DNA of 64,000 nt from Bacteroidota bacterium (GCA_016706865.1 JADJIS010000003.1:1736001-1800000); one strand, 5' to 3'; positions 1 through 9,848 are shown, counted from the first letter of the stretch. Notes: generated from the letters alone by a model not told the origin. A program made the numbers and translations.

Positions 1-2180
1 CAGGATTAACTGTTGATTCCGTTAAAAATTTAAGTGACGAACATTTGATATATGATCACAGTGCTGAATTATTATTAATTGATTTTATTTCCGTTTTAAA
101 TACGAATGATTCCACGGATATCATAATTTATTATCATGGAGTTCCCGATGCCGACGGCAGTTGGGGAGGATGGTATTGGAGTGGAGATTATTCTTATCAA
201 TTAGGAGTGGGATTTGATGCAATTCCACATAATTTCGGTAGAATCTGGTTTCCATGTTTTGATAATTTTGTGGAACGTTCCACTTACCGATATGAAATAA
301 TTACAGAAGATGATAAAAAAGCGTATTGCGGAGGTTTATTAGAAAGTGAAACAAATAATGGCGATGGCACTATAACATGGATCTGGAATTGTAATCAAAC
401 AATACCAAGTTATCTCGCAAGTGTTGCAGTTTCCACCTATACTTCCGTTCATAAATTATACGAAGGAATTGAAGCAGATATTCCAATTGAAATTGCGGTT
501 AAACCAGAAGATAGTACCGATCTGAATAATTCATTTATTAATCTGGAAAATGCATTAAATACTTTTGAAACACATTATGGTGCATATTCCTGGGATCGGG
601 TTGGATATTCCGTTGTTCCATTCAGCGGAGGTGCTATGGAACATGCAATGAATATTGCTTATCCTTTATTTGCAGTAAATGGAACCACTACATGGGAAAA
701 TTTATATGTTCACGAATTATCGCATCATTGGTGGGGTGATCTTATTACTACTTCCAAAGCAGAGGAAATGTGGATCAATGAAGGATGGGCAGTTTATTCC
801 GAACATTTATTTAATGAATTGCGATATGGTGATGCGGCTTATAAAGATATGGTGCAATTAAATCATACGGAAGTTTTACATTATGCTGCCGCTCAGGATG
901 GCAATAATTATTTCCCGATATCCAATGTTCCTCAAACTTATACTTATGGATCAACTACCTACAAAAAAGGTGCTGATGTTGTACATTCTTTAAGAGGATA
1001 TTTAGGTGATGATCTGTTTTTTGAGTGTATCACTTCTTTTTTGGAAACTCATAAATTCCAATCTGTAACGGCAGCTGATTTGCGGGACCATTTAAGTACC
1101 TGCAGCGGAATCGACATGAACGATTTTTTTGATGGATGGGTATACCAGGCCGGATTTCCCGGTTTTGAAATTGAAGATTTCGGTTATACCGATTACGGAA
1201 CTTTTATGAGTATTTGTATCGAACAAAAACTACATCACGCAACAAATTATTGTAATAACGTTCCAATAACAATAACATTTTTTGATGCTGATTGGCAAAA
1301 AGTAAATACCTATTCTGCATATGTGAGTGGTGAACATACACAAATTGATCTTCCGGATATTGAAGCATTTTATGCTGTGATAGATTATGATGAAAAAATA
1401 AACGACGCAGTTACCGAAGATGAAATAACAATTAAAGCTCCTGATACTTACGAATTGGAAAATGCTTTTATTGATATCACGGTAAATTCGATCACAGATT
1501 CGGTTTATATCTATGCGCAACAATATTGGTTACCTGCCGACAACTTTAAAACAACACATCATGGTATACATTTAAGTCCCGACAGATATTGGAAAATAAA
1601 TGGAACTATACCACCCGATTTTGATGCAACTGCAAAAATTTTATACAATGGTCAGTTAAATTTGGGCGGAGGTTATCTCGACAATAATTTAATTACGAAT
1701 GTAGAGGATAGTCTTTTATTATTTTACAGAAGTAATTCTGAAAGCGACTGGGAAATTTATCCAAATTATACATTAAATGATTGGGGCAACAACAACGATA
1801 AACGCGGAGCATTTGAATTGAGTAAATTACAAACCGGTGAATATACCTTTGGTATTTATAATTCCTCATTACCAGATGAGCCTTTAGACATAACAATGAA
1901 TTGCCCTGATTTTCTGGAAATAAAAATCACGGATAATAATTTGATGAAAATATTTCCCAATCCTGCCGATAATATTATCTCCATACAATTAAATGAACGC
2001 AACAGTGATCTGCTTATTAAAATAATTAATTCCACCGGCGATACCGTTAAAACAATTCCAATAAATTACCTCACACAAAGTGTTTCGGTAAAAGACCTCC
2101 CTTCAGGAACTTATCAACTCTATGTTGAAAACAGCGGTTTTGAAAGAATTGCGTCACAAATGCTTATGATTATTCATTAA
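1..2180 (+). CDS. M1-family zinc metallopeptidase with T9SS sorting domain (5' truncated)
   Basis: The reading frame is open back to the window edge (codons in phase from base 3), so the TTG at 45 is not a convincing start and the N-terminus is missing. Counting from that TTG, the M1 aminopeptidase hallmarks are GGAMEH at about 195-200 (variant of GxMEN), HELSHHWWG at about 223-231 and NEGW at 245-248. Together they give the complete HExxH-x18-E zinc site, so it is probably catalytically competent. The last 80 residues form a T9SS type-A sorting domain (IFPNPADN then a beta-sandwich ending in LPSGTYQLYVE), so the enzyme is inferred to be exported across the outer membrane and surface-bound or released. 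Substrate is unknown; extracellular peptide breakdown is the obvious role. It is followed after 22 bp by a metabolic gene with its own promoter-like box. Confidence 0.9.
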   Translation, partial: GLTVDSVKNLSDEHLIYDHSAELLLIDFISVLNTNDSTDIIIYYHGVPDADGSWGGWYWSGDYSYQLGVGFDAIPHNFGRIWFPCFDNFVERSTYRYEIITEDDKKAYCGGLLESETNNGDGTITWIWNCNQTIPSYLASVAVSTYTSVHKLYEGIEADIPIEIAVKPEDSTDLNNSFINLENALNTFETHYGAYSWDRVGYSVVPFSGGAMEHAMNIAYPLFAVNGTTTWENLYVHELSHHWWGDLITTSKAEEMWINEGWAVYSEHLFNELRYGDAAYKDMVQLNHTEVLHYAAAQDGNNYFPISNVPQTYTYGSTTYKKGADVVHSLRGYLGDDLFFECITSFLETHKFQSVTAADLRDHLSTCSGIDMNDFFDGWVYQAGFPGFEIEDFGYTDYGTFMSICIEQKLHHATNYCNNVPITITFFDADWQKVNTYSAYVSGEHTQIDLPDIEAFYAVIDYDEKINDAVTEDEITIKAPDTYELENAFIDITVNSITDSVYIYAQQYWLPADNFKTTHHGIHLSPDRYWKINGTIPPDFDATAKILYNGQLNLGGGYLDNNLITNVEDSLLLFYRSNSESDWEIYPNYTLNDWGNNNDKRGAFELSKLQTGEYTFGIYNSSLPDEPLDITMNCPDFLEIKITDNNLMKIFPNPADNIISIQLNERNSDLLIKIINSTGDTVKTIPINYLTQSVSVKDLPSGTYQLYVENSGFERIASQMLMIIH

Positions 2181-2192
2181 TATTGCGCAAAT

Positions 2193-2200
2193 TAATTTTG
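2193..2200 (+). promoter_or_regulatory. Bacteroidota -7 box (TAATTTTG) for the 3-hydroxyacyl-CoA dehydrogenase
   Basis: This is a perfect match to TAnnTTTG, with only two bases between it and the ATG at 2203. Bacteroidota transcripts normally start several bases after this box, so the mRNA would be leaderless or nearly so. No convincing TTTG -33 element is visible. Confidence 0.45.
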
Positions 2201-2202
2201 CG

Positions 2203-3090
2203 ATGAATAATATTACCGTGATAGGTGCCGGTACCATGGGAAACGGGATAGCACATGTATTTGCGATGAAAGGTTTTACCGTTAATCTTGTCGACGTTTC
2301 AGAGACCGCTCTCGAAAAAGCCGTGCAAACCATCAGTAACAATCTCGACCGCATGGTGGCCAAGGAGAAAATAACAGCAGCCGATAAGGAAAACACCTTA
2401 GCAAATCTTTCCACTTACACTTCTCTTGACCATTCGGCAAATTCTGATCTTGTTGTGGAGGCTGCAACAGAACGTGTGGACCTTAAATTAAAAATATTTT
2501 CAGAACTGGATCTTATTTGTAACGAGAATACCATTTTGGCATCCAATACTTCTTCTATTTCCATTACCAAAATTGCATCGGTAACTAATCGTCCGGATAA
2601 AATAATTGGCATGCACTTTATGAATCCTGTTCCATTAATGAAATTAGTGGAAGTAATAAGAGGATATGCAACAAGTGATGCAACTACCGAATTGATCATG
2701 AACCTGAGCAAACAACTCGAAAAAACTCCAGTTGAAGTAAATGATTATCCCGGTTTTATTGCCAACAGAATATTAATGCCCATGATAAATGAGGCTATTT
2801 ATTCATTGTATGAAGGTGTGGCCGGTGTATATGAAATTGATACCGTAATGAAATTAGGAATGGCGCATCCAATGGGTCCACTTCAACTTGCCGATTTTAT
2901 TGGATTGGATGTTTGTTTAAGTATACTTAATGTATTGCATACCGGTTTTGGAAATCCTAAATACGCTCCATGTCCTTTGTTAGTGAATATGGTTACAGCC
3001 GGATACCTCGGTGTAAAATCAGGCGAAGGTTTTTATAAATACGAAGCTGGAAATAAAGAATTAATATTATCCAACAGGTTCACAAAATAA
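2203..3090 (+). CDS. 3-hydroxybutyryl-CoA / 3-hydroxyacyl-CoA dehydrogenase
   Basis: A 295-residue cytoplasmic NAD-dependent dehydrogenase. The N-terminal Rossmann motif GAGTMGNG (residues 8-15) binds the dinucleotide. The family segment GMHFMNPVPLMKLVEV contains the catalytic His, and the C-terminal domain has NRILMPMINEA and HPMGPLQLADFIGLD. Length and architecture match the single-function short form (PaaH/Hbd type), not the fused FadB form. It interconverts 3-hydroxyacyl-CoA and 3-ketoacyl-CoA, which fits fatty-acid degradation together with the enoyl-CoA hydratase near 7 kb and the acyl-CoA dehydrogenase near 24 kb. The start is fixed because the Rossmann strand begins at residue 4. Chain-length preference cannot be read from sequence. 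Confidence 0.93.
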   Translation: MNNITVIGAGTMGNGIAHVFAMKGFTVNLVDVSETALEKAVQTISNNLDRMVAKEKITAADKENTLANLSTYTSLDHSANSDLVVEAATERVDLKLKIFSELDLICNENTILASNTSSISITKIASVTNRPDKIIGMHFMNPVPLMKLVEVIRGYATSDATTELIMNLSKQLEKTPVEVNDYPGFIANRILMPMINEAIYSLYEGVAGVYEIDTVMKLGMAHPMGPLQLADFIGLDVCLSILNVLHTGFGNPKYAPCPLLVNMVTAGYLGVKSGEGFYKYEAGNKELILSNRFTK

Positions 3091-3093
3091 ACA

Positions 3094-3124
3094 ATACGTA
3101 TAAAATTATTCAATTTATACGTAT
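3094..3124 (+). terminator. AT-rich hairpin after the hydroxyacyl-CoA dehydrogenase
   Basis: A perfect 11-bp inverted repeat (ATACGTATAAA / TTTATACGTAT) with a 9-base loop begins four bases after the stop codon. There is no clean T-run after it, so it may be a weak terminator or an mRNA 3'-end stabiliser. Confidence 0.5.
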
Positions 3125-3166
3125 ACCTAAATTATTAAATTAACAAATTATCAAACTAAAAATAAA

Positions 3167-4096
3167 ATGACTCCAGTATTTGCAAAAGCATATGGCACAA
3201 ACGAAGTACATTTCCAATTGGAAGATTGTGACGCAAGAGTGGAACCGAGAAAAGTGTTGATGTGTACGCCAAACTACTATACCATAGTAGATGTAAAAAA
3301 TGTGCACATGCAAAATCAAAAAGGAAATGTAAATCCTGAAAAAGCAAATATTCAATGGGATAACTTGCGAAATACTTATTTAGGATTTAAGACCCAAAAA
3401 TATCTTGATGAGGTACATGTAATTGATGGTGTGGAAGGATTGGAAGATATGGTATTTTGTGCCAATCAGAGTTTTCCATGGGTAATGTGGAATGGCGAAA
3501 AAATTGCCTTAATGAGCAGAATGCGCCATGAGAATCGTCAGAATGAAATTCCCTATATAGAAGATTTTTATAAAGACCACGGATATAAAATTGTAGATCT
3601 GCAAAGTAAATATCACTTTGAAGGAATGGGCGATATGATAGCGCATCCGGGAAAAAGATTATTGTATGGGGGTTATGGGTTTAGGAGCGACAAACTGGTG
3701 TATGAAGAAATTGCACGCACTTTGGATGCACCTATTATTACGTTAGAACTTATTAATGAAAATTATTATCACCTTGACACCTGTTTTCTTCCTTTAAATC
3801 ATGCTGAGGTTTTAATTGCTCCGGATGCTTTTTCTCCTGAATCTATTGCGATCATAAGAAAAATGTTTGAGGGTGTTTATGAAATTCCGGAACAGGAAGC
3901 AATTGATGGATTTGCATGTAATGCACATATTATTTATGGCACAAATAAAATGGGTTCTGCGGCTATAATTCAAAGAAATAATCCAGTATCTCTAAATATT
4001 GTTCAACAAAGTGCGCATAGTGTAATGGAAGTGGAAACGGGAGAATTTATGAAAAGCGGCGGCAGTGTATTTTGTATGAAAATGATGGTGTATTGA
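3167..4096 (+). CDS. Amidinotransferase-fold hydrolase (arginine deiminase/DDAH-like)
   Basis: A 309-residue protein of the guanidino-group modifying superfamily. Visible family landmarks are the substrate-binding acidic segment GLEDMVFCANQSF (about residue 94), the catalytic-His segment YHLDTCFLPL (about residue 204), and the C-terminal nucleophile Cys303 in SGGSVFCMKM. All three catalytic regions are present, so it should be active on a guanidino or ureido substrate such as arginine, dimethylarginine or citrulline; which one cannot be told. It lies 76 bp after the dehydrogenase and 29 bp before bioD on the same strand, so co-transcription with the biotin genes is possible, though no biochemical link is known. 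Confidence 0.8.
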   Translation: MTPVFAKAYGTNEVHFQLEDCDARVEPRKVLMCTPNYYTIVDVKNVHMQNQKGNVNPEKANIQWDNLRNTYLGFKTQKYLDEVHVIDGVEGLEDMVFCANQSFPWVMWNGEKIALMSRMRHENRQNEIPYIEDFYKDHGYKIVDLQSKYHFEGMGDMIAHPGKRLLYGGYGFRSDKLVYEEIARTLDAPIITLELINENYYHLDTCFLPLNHAEVLIAPDAFSPESIAIIRKMFEGVYEIPEQEAIDGFACNAHIIYGTNKMGSAAIIQRNNPVSLNIVQQSAHSVMEVETGEFMKSGGSVFCMKMMVY

Positions 4097-4125
4097 TATA
4101 AATAGAAATAAAATCCCAGAAAATA

Positions 4126-4746
4126 ATGAATTACTTTGTAACAGGTATAGGTACCGATGTAGGCAAAACAATAGTTTCTGCAGTATTGGCTGAAGCAATT
4201 CAAGCCGACTACTGGAAACCAATTCAATGTGGAGGATTAGAATATACAGATACACAACGGGTAAAAAACCTTATTTCAAATTCCAAAACACGTTTTTTTG
4301 ACGAGAGTTATTGTTTCAAAAATCCCTTATCACCCCACGCCGCTGCGAAATTGGAAAATACAGAAATAGATATCAATAATATTATTTTACCTCAAACACC
4401 AAATAACCTTATTGTAGAAGGTGCGGGAGGATTAATGGTTCCGTTGAATAGCAATTTTTTAATGATCGACCTAATTAAAAAATTCGAGCTTACCGTTATA
4501 TTAGTTTCTAAAAATTATTTGGGAAGTATTAATCATACATTATTAACTACGGAGGTATTAAAATTACACAACATTCCTATCGCCGGAATTATTTTTAATG
4601 GTATTGAAAATAAGGAATCAGAAAGTTTTATAAAAAATTATACAAATCTTAAGATATACGGAAGAGTGGAATATGAGGACGTAATTGACAAAGGATTTAT
4701 TAAAAGGAATGCGGAGAAATTAAAATCCAGTTCTAACTCTTACTAA
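4126..4746 (+). CDS. bioD: Dethiobiotin synthetase BioD
   Basis: A 206-residue ATP-dependent ligase that closes the ureido ring of dethiobiotin from 7,8-diaminopelargonate and CO2. The P-loop variant GTDVGKT sits at residues 9-15, and the second conserved motif IVEGAGGLMVPL near 100. K37 in the YWKPIQCG segment corresponds to the substrate-binding lysine of the family. It is immediately followed by bioA (10-bp gap), so these two consecutive late steps of biotin synthesis are clustered. bioF, bioB and the pimelate-supply genes are not in the window. Confidence 0.93.
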   Translation: MNYFVTGIGTDVGKTIVSAVLAEAIQADYWKPIQCGGLEYTDTQRVKNLISNSKTRFFDESYCFKNPLSPHAAAKLENTEIDINNIILPQTPNNLIVEGAGGLMVPLNSNFLMIDLIKKFELTVILVSKNYLGSINHTLLTTEVLKLHNIPIAGIIFNGIENKESESFIKNYTNLKIYGRVEYEDVIDKGFIKRNAEKLKSSSNSY

Positions 4747-4756
4747 AAGTGAAGTA

Positions 4757-6010
4757 TTGAAACATACTGAATATATCTGGTATCCCTTCACCCAAATGAA
4801 ACTTGCCGCAGAGCCCATTAAAATTGTTCGCGGCGAAGGAGCCCTGATCTTCGACGATAAAAATAAAAGTTATATTGATGCAATTTCCAGTTGGTGGACC
4901 AATATACACGGACATGCGCATCCCTATATTGCACAAAAGGTTTTTGAACAACACCAGATCTTAGAACATGTAATTTTTGCAGGATTTACGCATGATCCTG
5001 CATTAAATCTGGCTAAAAGATTAGTGGAAGATCATTTGCCGGAAAATATTTCCAAAATATTTTATTCAGATAATGGATCAACAAGTGTGGAAGTTGCTAT
5101 TAAGATGGCTTTACAATATTGGTATAATCTTGGAGAACCAAAAACTAAAATAATCGCATTCGAAAATGCCTATCACGGCGATACTTTTGGAAGTATGAGT
5201 ATTAGTGATCGCGGAGCATTTACCAAAGCTTTTCACGATAAATTATTTGATGTGATCTTTATTCCTCTGCCTCTAAAAGGGGAAGAGAAAAAATGTTTAA
5301 AGGCATTTGAAAACGCAATTACCGAAAATGATATTGCCGCATTTATTTATGAACCTTTGATATTAGGTGCCGGTGGAATGTTGATGTATGAACCGGAAAT
5401 CTTAAATACCTTGATCCAAAAAGCCAAAGAAAAAAATATTATTTGCATAGCAGATGAAGTGATGACAGGATTTTTCAGATCAGGAATAATGTTTGCATCT
5501 GAATATTGCGAAATTCCGCCCGATATTATGTGCCTTAGCAAAGGCCTTACAGGTGGAACAATGGCATTAGGAGTTACTGCTTGCGCCCAATTTATTTATA
5601 ATGCATTTTACGCTGAGGATAAAATGAAAACATTTTACCACGGGCATTCCTACACTGCAAATCCCCTGGCATGCACAGCAGCCTTGGCGAGTTTGGATCT
5701 GGTAGAAAAAGGAAGTTTTATTGATTCAATTAATGCCATTCAAAAACAACATACCGAATTTACTGCTAAATTATTACAACACCCTCGATTTGAAAATATA
5801 CGTCAACAAGGAACAATTTTAGCCTTCGATGTCAAAACAAAAACACAAACCAGTTATTTTAACTCTGAACGCGATTCATTATATAATTACTTTTTAGAGA
5901 AGGGAATATTACTAAGGCCGCTGGGAAATACTTTATATATTATGCCTCCATATTGTATCAGTGAGGAACAATTGAATTATGTTTATACTTCCATATTGGA
6001 TTATAAATAA
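4757..6010 (+). CDS. bioA: Adenosylmethionine-8-amino-7-oxononanoate aminotransferase BioA
   Basis: A 417-residue PLP enzyme of the class III aminotransferases. It converts 8-amino-7-oxononanoate (KAPA) to 7,8-diaminononanoate (DAPA), the substrate of the BioD encoded just upstream. Visible are the BioA-type N-terminus YIWYPFTQM, the substrate-site SSWWTNIHGHAHP, the GSTSVEVAIKMALQYW phosphate-binding region, DEVMTGFFRSG with the PLP-ring Asp, and the Schiff-base Lys in LSKGLTGG. The start is a TTG ten bases after the bioD stop. No in-frame ATG precedes the conserved WYPFTQM block, so a TTG start is credible. Confidence 0.94.
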   Translation: MKHTEYIWYPFTQMKLAAEPIKIVRGEGALIFDDKNKSYIDAISSWWTNIHGHAHPYIAQKVFEQHQILEHVIFAGFTHDPALNLAKRLVEDHLPENISKIFYSDNGSTSVEVAIKMALQYWYNLGEPKTKIIAFENAYHGDTFGSMSISDRGAFTKAFHDKLFDVIFIPLPLKGEEKKCLKAFENAITENDIAAFIYEPLILGAGGMLMYEPEILNTLIQKAKEKNIICIADEVMTGFFRSGIMFASEYCEIPPDIMCLSKGLTGGTMALGVTACAQFIYNAFYAEDKMKTFYHGHSYTANPLACTAALASLDLVEKGSFIDSINAIQKQHTEFTAKLLQHPRFENIRQQGTILAFDVKTKTQTSYFNSERDSLYNYFLEKGILLRPLGNTLYIMPPYCISEEQLNYVYTSILDYK

Positions 6011-6649
6011 AGTTATACAATTACAGAATATATATAAGTCATGAGATCCGGGACACCTTTCATTTTCTGGGAAACATCCATCATAGCATTATTTTGAATC
6101 AATTTAAAAGCTTATTTATACTCTCTAAAAATCAAAATCAAGCCTCATATTATTAATTACAGTTACATCAATTTCTGCTACCTTTTTCTTGTTAAAAAGG
6201 TAGCGCCAAAACCCTCCCACGAATTCATTGGCGGGATCCACAAGGGGGTATGTCCTAAACGACCAAAAGGCGCCCACACCATGTTATTGCTTTTTGAATT
6301 AAATCTAAAATCAAATTATTTTTTCAAAATGGGCTAACCACACCACGCTAGCCCACTGTCAGCTCCCTAAATTTTTATGGAGGATCAAAAATCCCTTTTT
6401 GTAGATGGAGTCTTAAGTTATGACCAAAATCAAACCAAATTAATTAATATGAGACATCTAATATGAAATATCTAACTCCACAACTTTTAATACTGACCCA
6501 GAATTACAATTATAAAACATATAAATTCCGCGAAATCCATAAAATCTGTGATCCAAAAATTTAATTAAAGTATCAGGATTAAAGAATACACATAATCCGT
6601 GAAATCCCTTAATCCTTATAATCCGTGCTCCAATTCTATAATCCGTGAT
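6011..6649. other. Intergenic stretch with hairpins and 'aatccgtg' phrases, no gene
   Basis: No plausible coding frame was seen. The centre (about 6178-6420) is more G+C-rich than its surroundings and holds two perfect hairpins, annotated separately. The last 130 bp are degenerate repeats of phrases like ATAATCCGTG and AAATCC running up to the stop codon of the enoyl-CoA hydratase. Confidence 0.6.
6178..6355. repeat. Structured intergenic element with two perfect hairpins
   Basis: Hairpin 1 is CTACCTTTTT / AAAAAGGTAG (6178-6187 and 6194-6203, 6-base loop). Hairpin 2 is TGGGCTA / TAGCCCA (6330-6336 and 6349-6355). Between them GCGCC and GGCGCC segments face each other across about 65 bp, so longer-range pairing is possible. 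It could be a decayed dispersed repeat, a structured RNA or a transcription terminator region; sequence alone does not decide. Confidence 0.45.
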
Positions 6650-6651
6650 CT
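6521..6651. repeat. Degenerate phrase repeat (AATCCGTG family) abutting the hydratase stop
   Basis: Variants of ATAATCCGTG and GAAATCC recur at least six times, the last overlapping the region just before the stop codon of the minus-strand hydratase. Read in the gene's direction the phrase is CACGGATTAT. It behaves like the other stop-proximal phrase repeats in this window. Confidence 0.55.
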
Positions 6652-7429
6652 ATTTCCACTGTGGTCTTTTTTTAGCGAGGAAAGTTTCGATGCCGTGTTT
6701 ACAATCCTCAGTGCTCCGTGCTTTTGCATTTACCTCTGCAGCATAATTTAATGCATCCTCCAATTTCATTTCCTGCACAGCTGCTATCATTTGTTTTGTT
6801 GCTTTTAGGGATTCGCGACTGCAGTTTGTGATAAGATTATTTGCAAATTCCAAAACATGTTGGTTGATATTCTCTTTTCCAACTACACCATTTATCAATC
6901 CTGCAACCATAGCTTGTCCTGCGCTGATAAGTTTACCACTCAACAATAATTCCTTGGCCGAACGTTCGTTTATTTTTCGCAATAAAAATACCATCACAAT
7001 TGCAGGAACAAATCCGATCTTAACTTCTGTATATCCGAATTGTGCCTCAGGGATAGCAAATGCAAAATCACACACAGTAACGAGTCCACATCCACCCGCA
7101 ATAGCATGGCCTTCAATTTGAGCAATAACAGGTTTTGAAAGTGTGTAGATCAAATGATATAATTCCATCAAATTTTTCGAATCAGCTAAATTCTCTTCAT
7201 AGGAATTATTTTGCATGGATTGTAAATATGCAAGGTCGGCTCCGGCACTAAAAACTTCCCCCTCCCCTTTCAAAATTATTATTTTAATCTCCTCATCATT
7301 ATCAGCAGCAGATATCCCTGATTTTAATTCATTTACCAACTGTGCATTAAATGCATTGCGTTTATCAGGTCTGTTGAGACGTATAGTGCAAATTTTTGAG
7401 TCAGAAGAATACAGGATAGTTTCGTACAT
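6650..7429 (-). CDS. Enoyl-CoA hydratase/isomerase family protein
   Basis: A 259-residue crotonase-fold enzyme, the usual length. The first oxyanion-hole segment is GEVFSAGADLAYLQSM and the second GHAIAGGCGLVTVCDFAFA, both needed to stabilise the CoA-thioester enolate. In the second segment the catalytic-Glu positions of classical hydratases are less clear (GYTEVKIGFVP provides one Glu). Hydratase is therefore the likely but not certain reaction; methylglutaconyl-CoA hydratase-like activity is an alternative. It lies 22 bp downstream of the TonB receptor gene on the same strand. Confidence 0.85.
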   Translation of the reverse strand: MYETILYSSDSKICTIRLNRPDKRNAFNAQLVNELKSGISAADNDEEIKIIILKGEGEVFSAGADLAYLQSMQNNSYEENLADSKNLMELYHLIYTLSKPVIAQIEGHAIAGGCGLVTVCDFAFAIPEAQFGYTEVKIGFVPAIVMVFLLRKINERSAKELLLSGKLISAGQAMVAGLINGVVGKENINQHVLEFANNLITNCSRESLKATKQMIAAVQEMKLEDALNYAAEVNAKARSTEDCKHGIETFLAKKRPQWK

Positions 7430-7451
7430 GAATATTATTTATATTAAAAAT

Positions 7452-9848
7452 TCAGAAATCGATCTTATAATAAAACAAAGGTAAAAAACCCAGTTGATAT
7501 TCTTCTTTCACAGGACTTGCAGTTGGATCGGCGGGATTAGGCGCATAGGTTAATCCCAACACATTCTGAATGCCAAAAACATTCACAAGATCAATTGCCA
7601 GTTCATGTGTAATATGGTTTTTCTTTCCATTCATCCGGTATGCCAGTTTCAGATCAACCCTGAAATAATCTTTGAGTTTAACCGTATTAGTTAGTGAATC
7701 GATAAATATCAATTCTTTTGCAGCAACGGTAGCGCTTTCATCCACCGGCGTTGTAAGTTTACCTCCTGCATAAGTTAGTTTTATTCCTGTGGTGAGTACA
7801 TCTTTTTTATTTATGGTAAGTTCATATCCTCCCAATAAATTACCCGCATATCCACCATTAAAATCAGTTTTGCGTTCCACTCCATCACTTCCGGTATATA
7901 AAGAATTATATACCGATCCAGTTATTAAAAAGAAAAAATTGTTAGAGTAAAATTTTTCCAGTGTCAATTCCAAACCATAGTTTTTACCTGTGCCGATATT
8001 TTGAAGTGAGTCTGGGAAAAATCTTGAAAATCCACTTCCCTCATTAGCAAGAGAAAATGCAGAAGGTTCTATTTCCACCGGAACATCAAATAAATATTGG
8101 TAATAAACCTCTGCTTTAAGTCTGAAATTTTCTGTTAATGCTTTGTCGTAACCCAACACTGAATGAAAACTTCGAATAAAACCCACATCCTTATTGATAG
8201 TTAAAAAACTTCCATCTGTTTGTTTCTGCTGATAACTATATTGATAACTCGGAAGCATCTGACTATGCAAACCCGTTCCTAAACTAACAGAGGATCTTTT
8301 GTTCAGATCATATTTTAATCCAACCCTCGGTTCAATAGATTTAGAATTTGCATTTAATGTAAATACCTGACCATGCAAACCGCCGTTTAAAACCATTTTT
8401 TCATTCACTTTATATTTCCATTGGAAATAAGCCTGAACAAAAAAGGCATTTTCTTTAAAATTGTACCTGTTATCAAATTGCCAGGTAAATAAATTCAAAT
8501 TGGAGTCGAGATGATCGTATAAATAATTTTCTGCACTGATACCGGTTTTAAAACTATTTTTATTATTTATTTTTTTGTTGAGATTATAAATTGCCGAAAT
8601 TTTCTGGTCATTAAAATAATAACCCATATTGGAAACAATACTATCAATGTTAAATTCCGGGTCGCGATAAACCAAAGCATGATCTGCATGATTTTCCTGC
8701 CAGGAATATGCAACAACTGCTTTTCCATAAGTAGTTGCATTTATTTGGTGTGCAAAGGAAATACCGGCAGTGGCCATACTTGTGCCAAAATATTGATCCC
8801 GGTCGCTATCGCCATATAATTCCGTTTCTGCTTTCGTATAATCACTCACCACAATATCAATATCGCTTTTTCCACCTACACCAAACAGATTAATTGCACC
8901 TTTTTTATTCGGGAAAGTTAATTTAAATGCCCCATCGAAATAATTCGGTACAGCGCTTGTTCCTATCTCCAAATTCATGAATTGAAATATCTTCAAAGTA
9001 GAATATCTGAAACTAGCCAAATAAGAAGAATGATTTTCTTTATTGATTGGACCTTCAGCAAATAATTCCGTTCCCAAAAAACCTAACTGTCCACTGAATT
9101 CCGATTTTTCATCATTTCCTTTGCGCATATTAAGATCAAAAACTCCGGCAATGGAATTTCCATATTCTGCCGGAAATGCGCCTGTAAAAAAATCGGAGTT
9201 GCTGAGATATTTATTATTAATTATGGAAACAGGTCCTCCGGTTGTTCCAGCAATTGCAAAATGATTTGGATTCGGAATATCCACTCCTTCCAATCTCCAT
9301 AAAACACCAATAGGTGAATTTCCCCTTACCACAATATCATTTCTCGAATCATCGGCTCCCTGAACACCGGCAAAATTACTTGCCATTCTCGCAGGATCAC
9401 CCCGACTACCCGCATACCGATCAGTTTCTTCCACACTGAAAGTGCGCACACTCACAACAGCCATTTCATTATTTACTTCTCCATTATTTTTATCCGCAGA
9501 AATAGTTACTGCCTCTAATTTTTCTGCATTTTCTTCCATTTCAATATTGAGTATCACTTCCTTACCGGTTGTAACTACCACATTATTAATAAATACATCA
9601 TTAAATCCTACAAAAGAAAATCTTATGGAAACACGACCAACAGGAGCTTCCTCAAAACGATAATTACCATTTTCATCTGAATAATTTCCTTGCAACAAAA
9701 CAGAATCCTTAAATAAAACTGCAGTTGCGCCGATAAGTGGTGCTTTAGATTCTTTATCAGTGATATTACCTCGTATGGTTTGTGTAATATCCTGAGAAAA
9801 GGAAATAACCGGGATCAAAACAAGGAGGAGAAAATAACTTATTTTCAT
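7452..9848 (-). CDS. TonB-dependent outer-membrane receptor with carboxypeptidase-like N-domain
   Basis: A 798-residue outer-membrane protein. The signal peptide MKISYFLLLVLIPVISFSQ is followed by a carboxypeptidase-D regulatory-like beta-sandwich (about 25-110: IRGNITDKESKAPLIGATAVL, GNYRFEEAPVG). Then comes a plug domain (about 130-240, with DDSRNDIVVRGNSPIGVLWRLEGVDIPNPNHF) and a beta-barrel ending in an aromatic residue (FYYKIDF). There is no SusD partner nearby, so it is more likely a receptor for a metal complex or small ligand than a glycan SusC. The end with terminal Phe is typical of barrel proteins recognised by the BAM machinery. Confidence 0.9.
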   Translation of the reverse strand: MKISYFLLLVLIPVISFSQDITQTIRGNITDKESKAPLIGATAVLFKDSVLLQGNYSDENGNYRFEEAPVGRVSIRFSFVGFNDVFINNVVVTTGKEVILNIEMEENAEKLEAVTISADKNNGEVNNEMAVVSVRTFSVEETDRYAGSRGDPARMASNFAGVQGADDSRNDIVVRGNSPIGVLWRLEGVDIPNPNHFAIAGTTGGPVSIINNKYLSNSDFFTGAFPAEYGNSIAGVFDLNMRKGNDEKSEFSGQLGFLGTELFAEGPINKENHSSYLASFRYSTLKIFQFMNLEIGTSAVPNYFDGAFKLTFPNKKGAINLFGVGGKSDIDIVVSDYTKAETELYGDSDRDQYFGTSMATAGISFAHQINATTYGKAVVAYSWQENHADHALVYRDPEFNIDSIVSNMGYYFNDQKISAIYNLNKKINNKNSFKTGISAENYLYDHLDSNLNLFTWQFDNRYNFKENAFFVQAYFQWKYKVNEKMVLNGGLHGQVFTLNANSKSIEPRVGLKYDLNKRSSVSLGTGLHSQMLPSYQYSYQQKQTDGSFLTINKDVGFIRSFHSVLGYDKALTENFRLKAEVYYQYLFDVPVEIEPSAFSLANEGSGFSRFFPDSLQNIGTGKNYGLELTLEKFYSNNFFFLITGSVYNSLYTGSDGVERKTDFNGGYAGNLLGGYELTINKKDVLTTGIKLTYAGGKLTTPVDESATVAAKELIFIDSLTNTVKLKDYFRVDLKLAYRMNGKKNHITHELAIDLVNVFGIQNVLGLTYAPNPADPTASPVKEEYQLGFLPLFYYKIDF

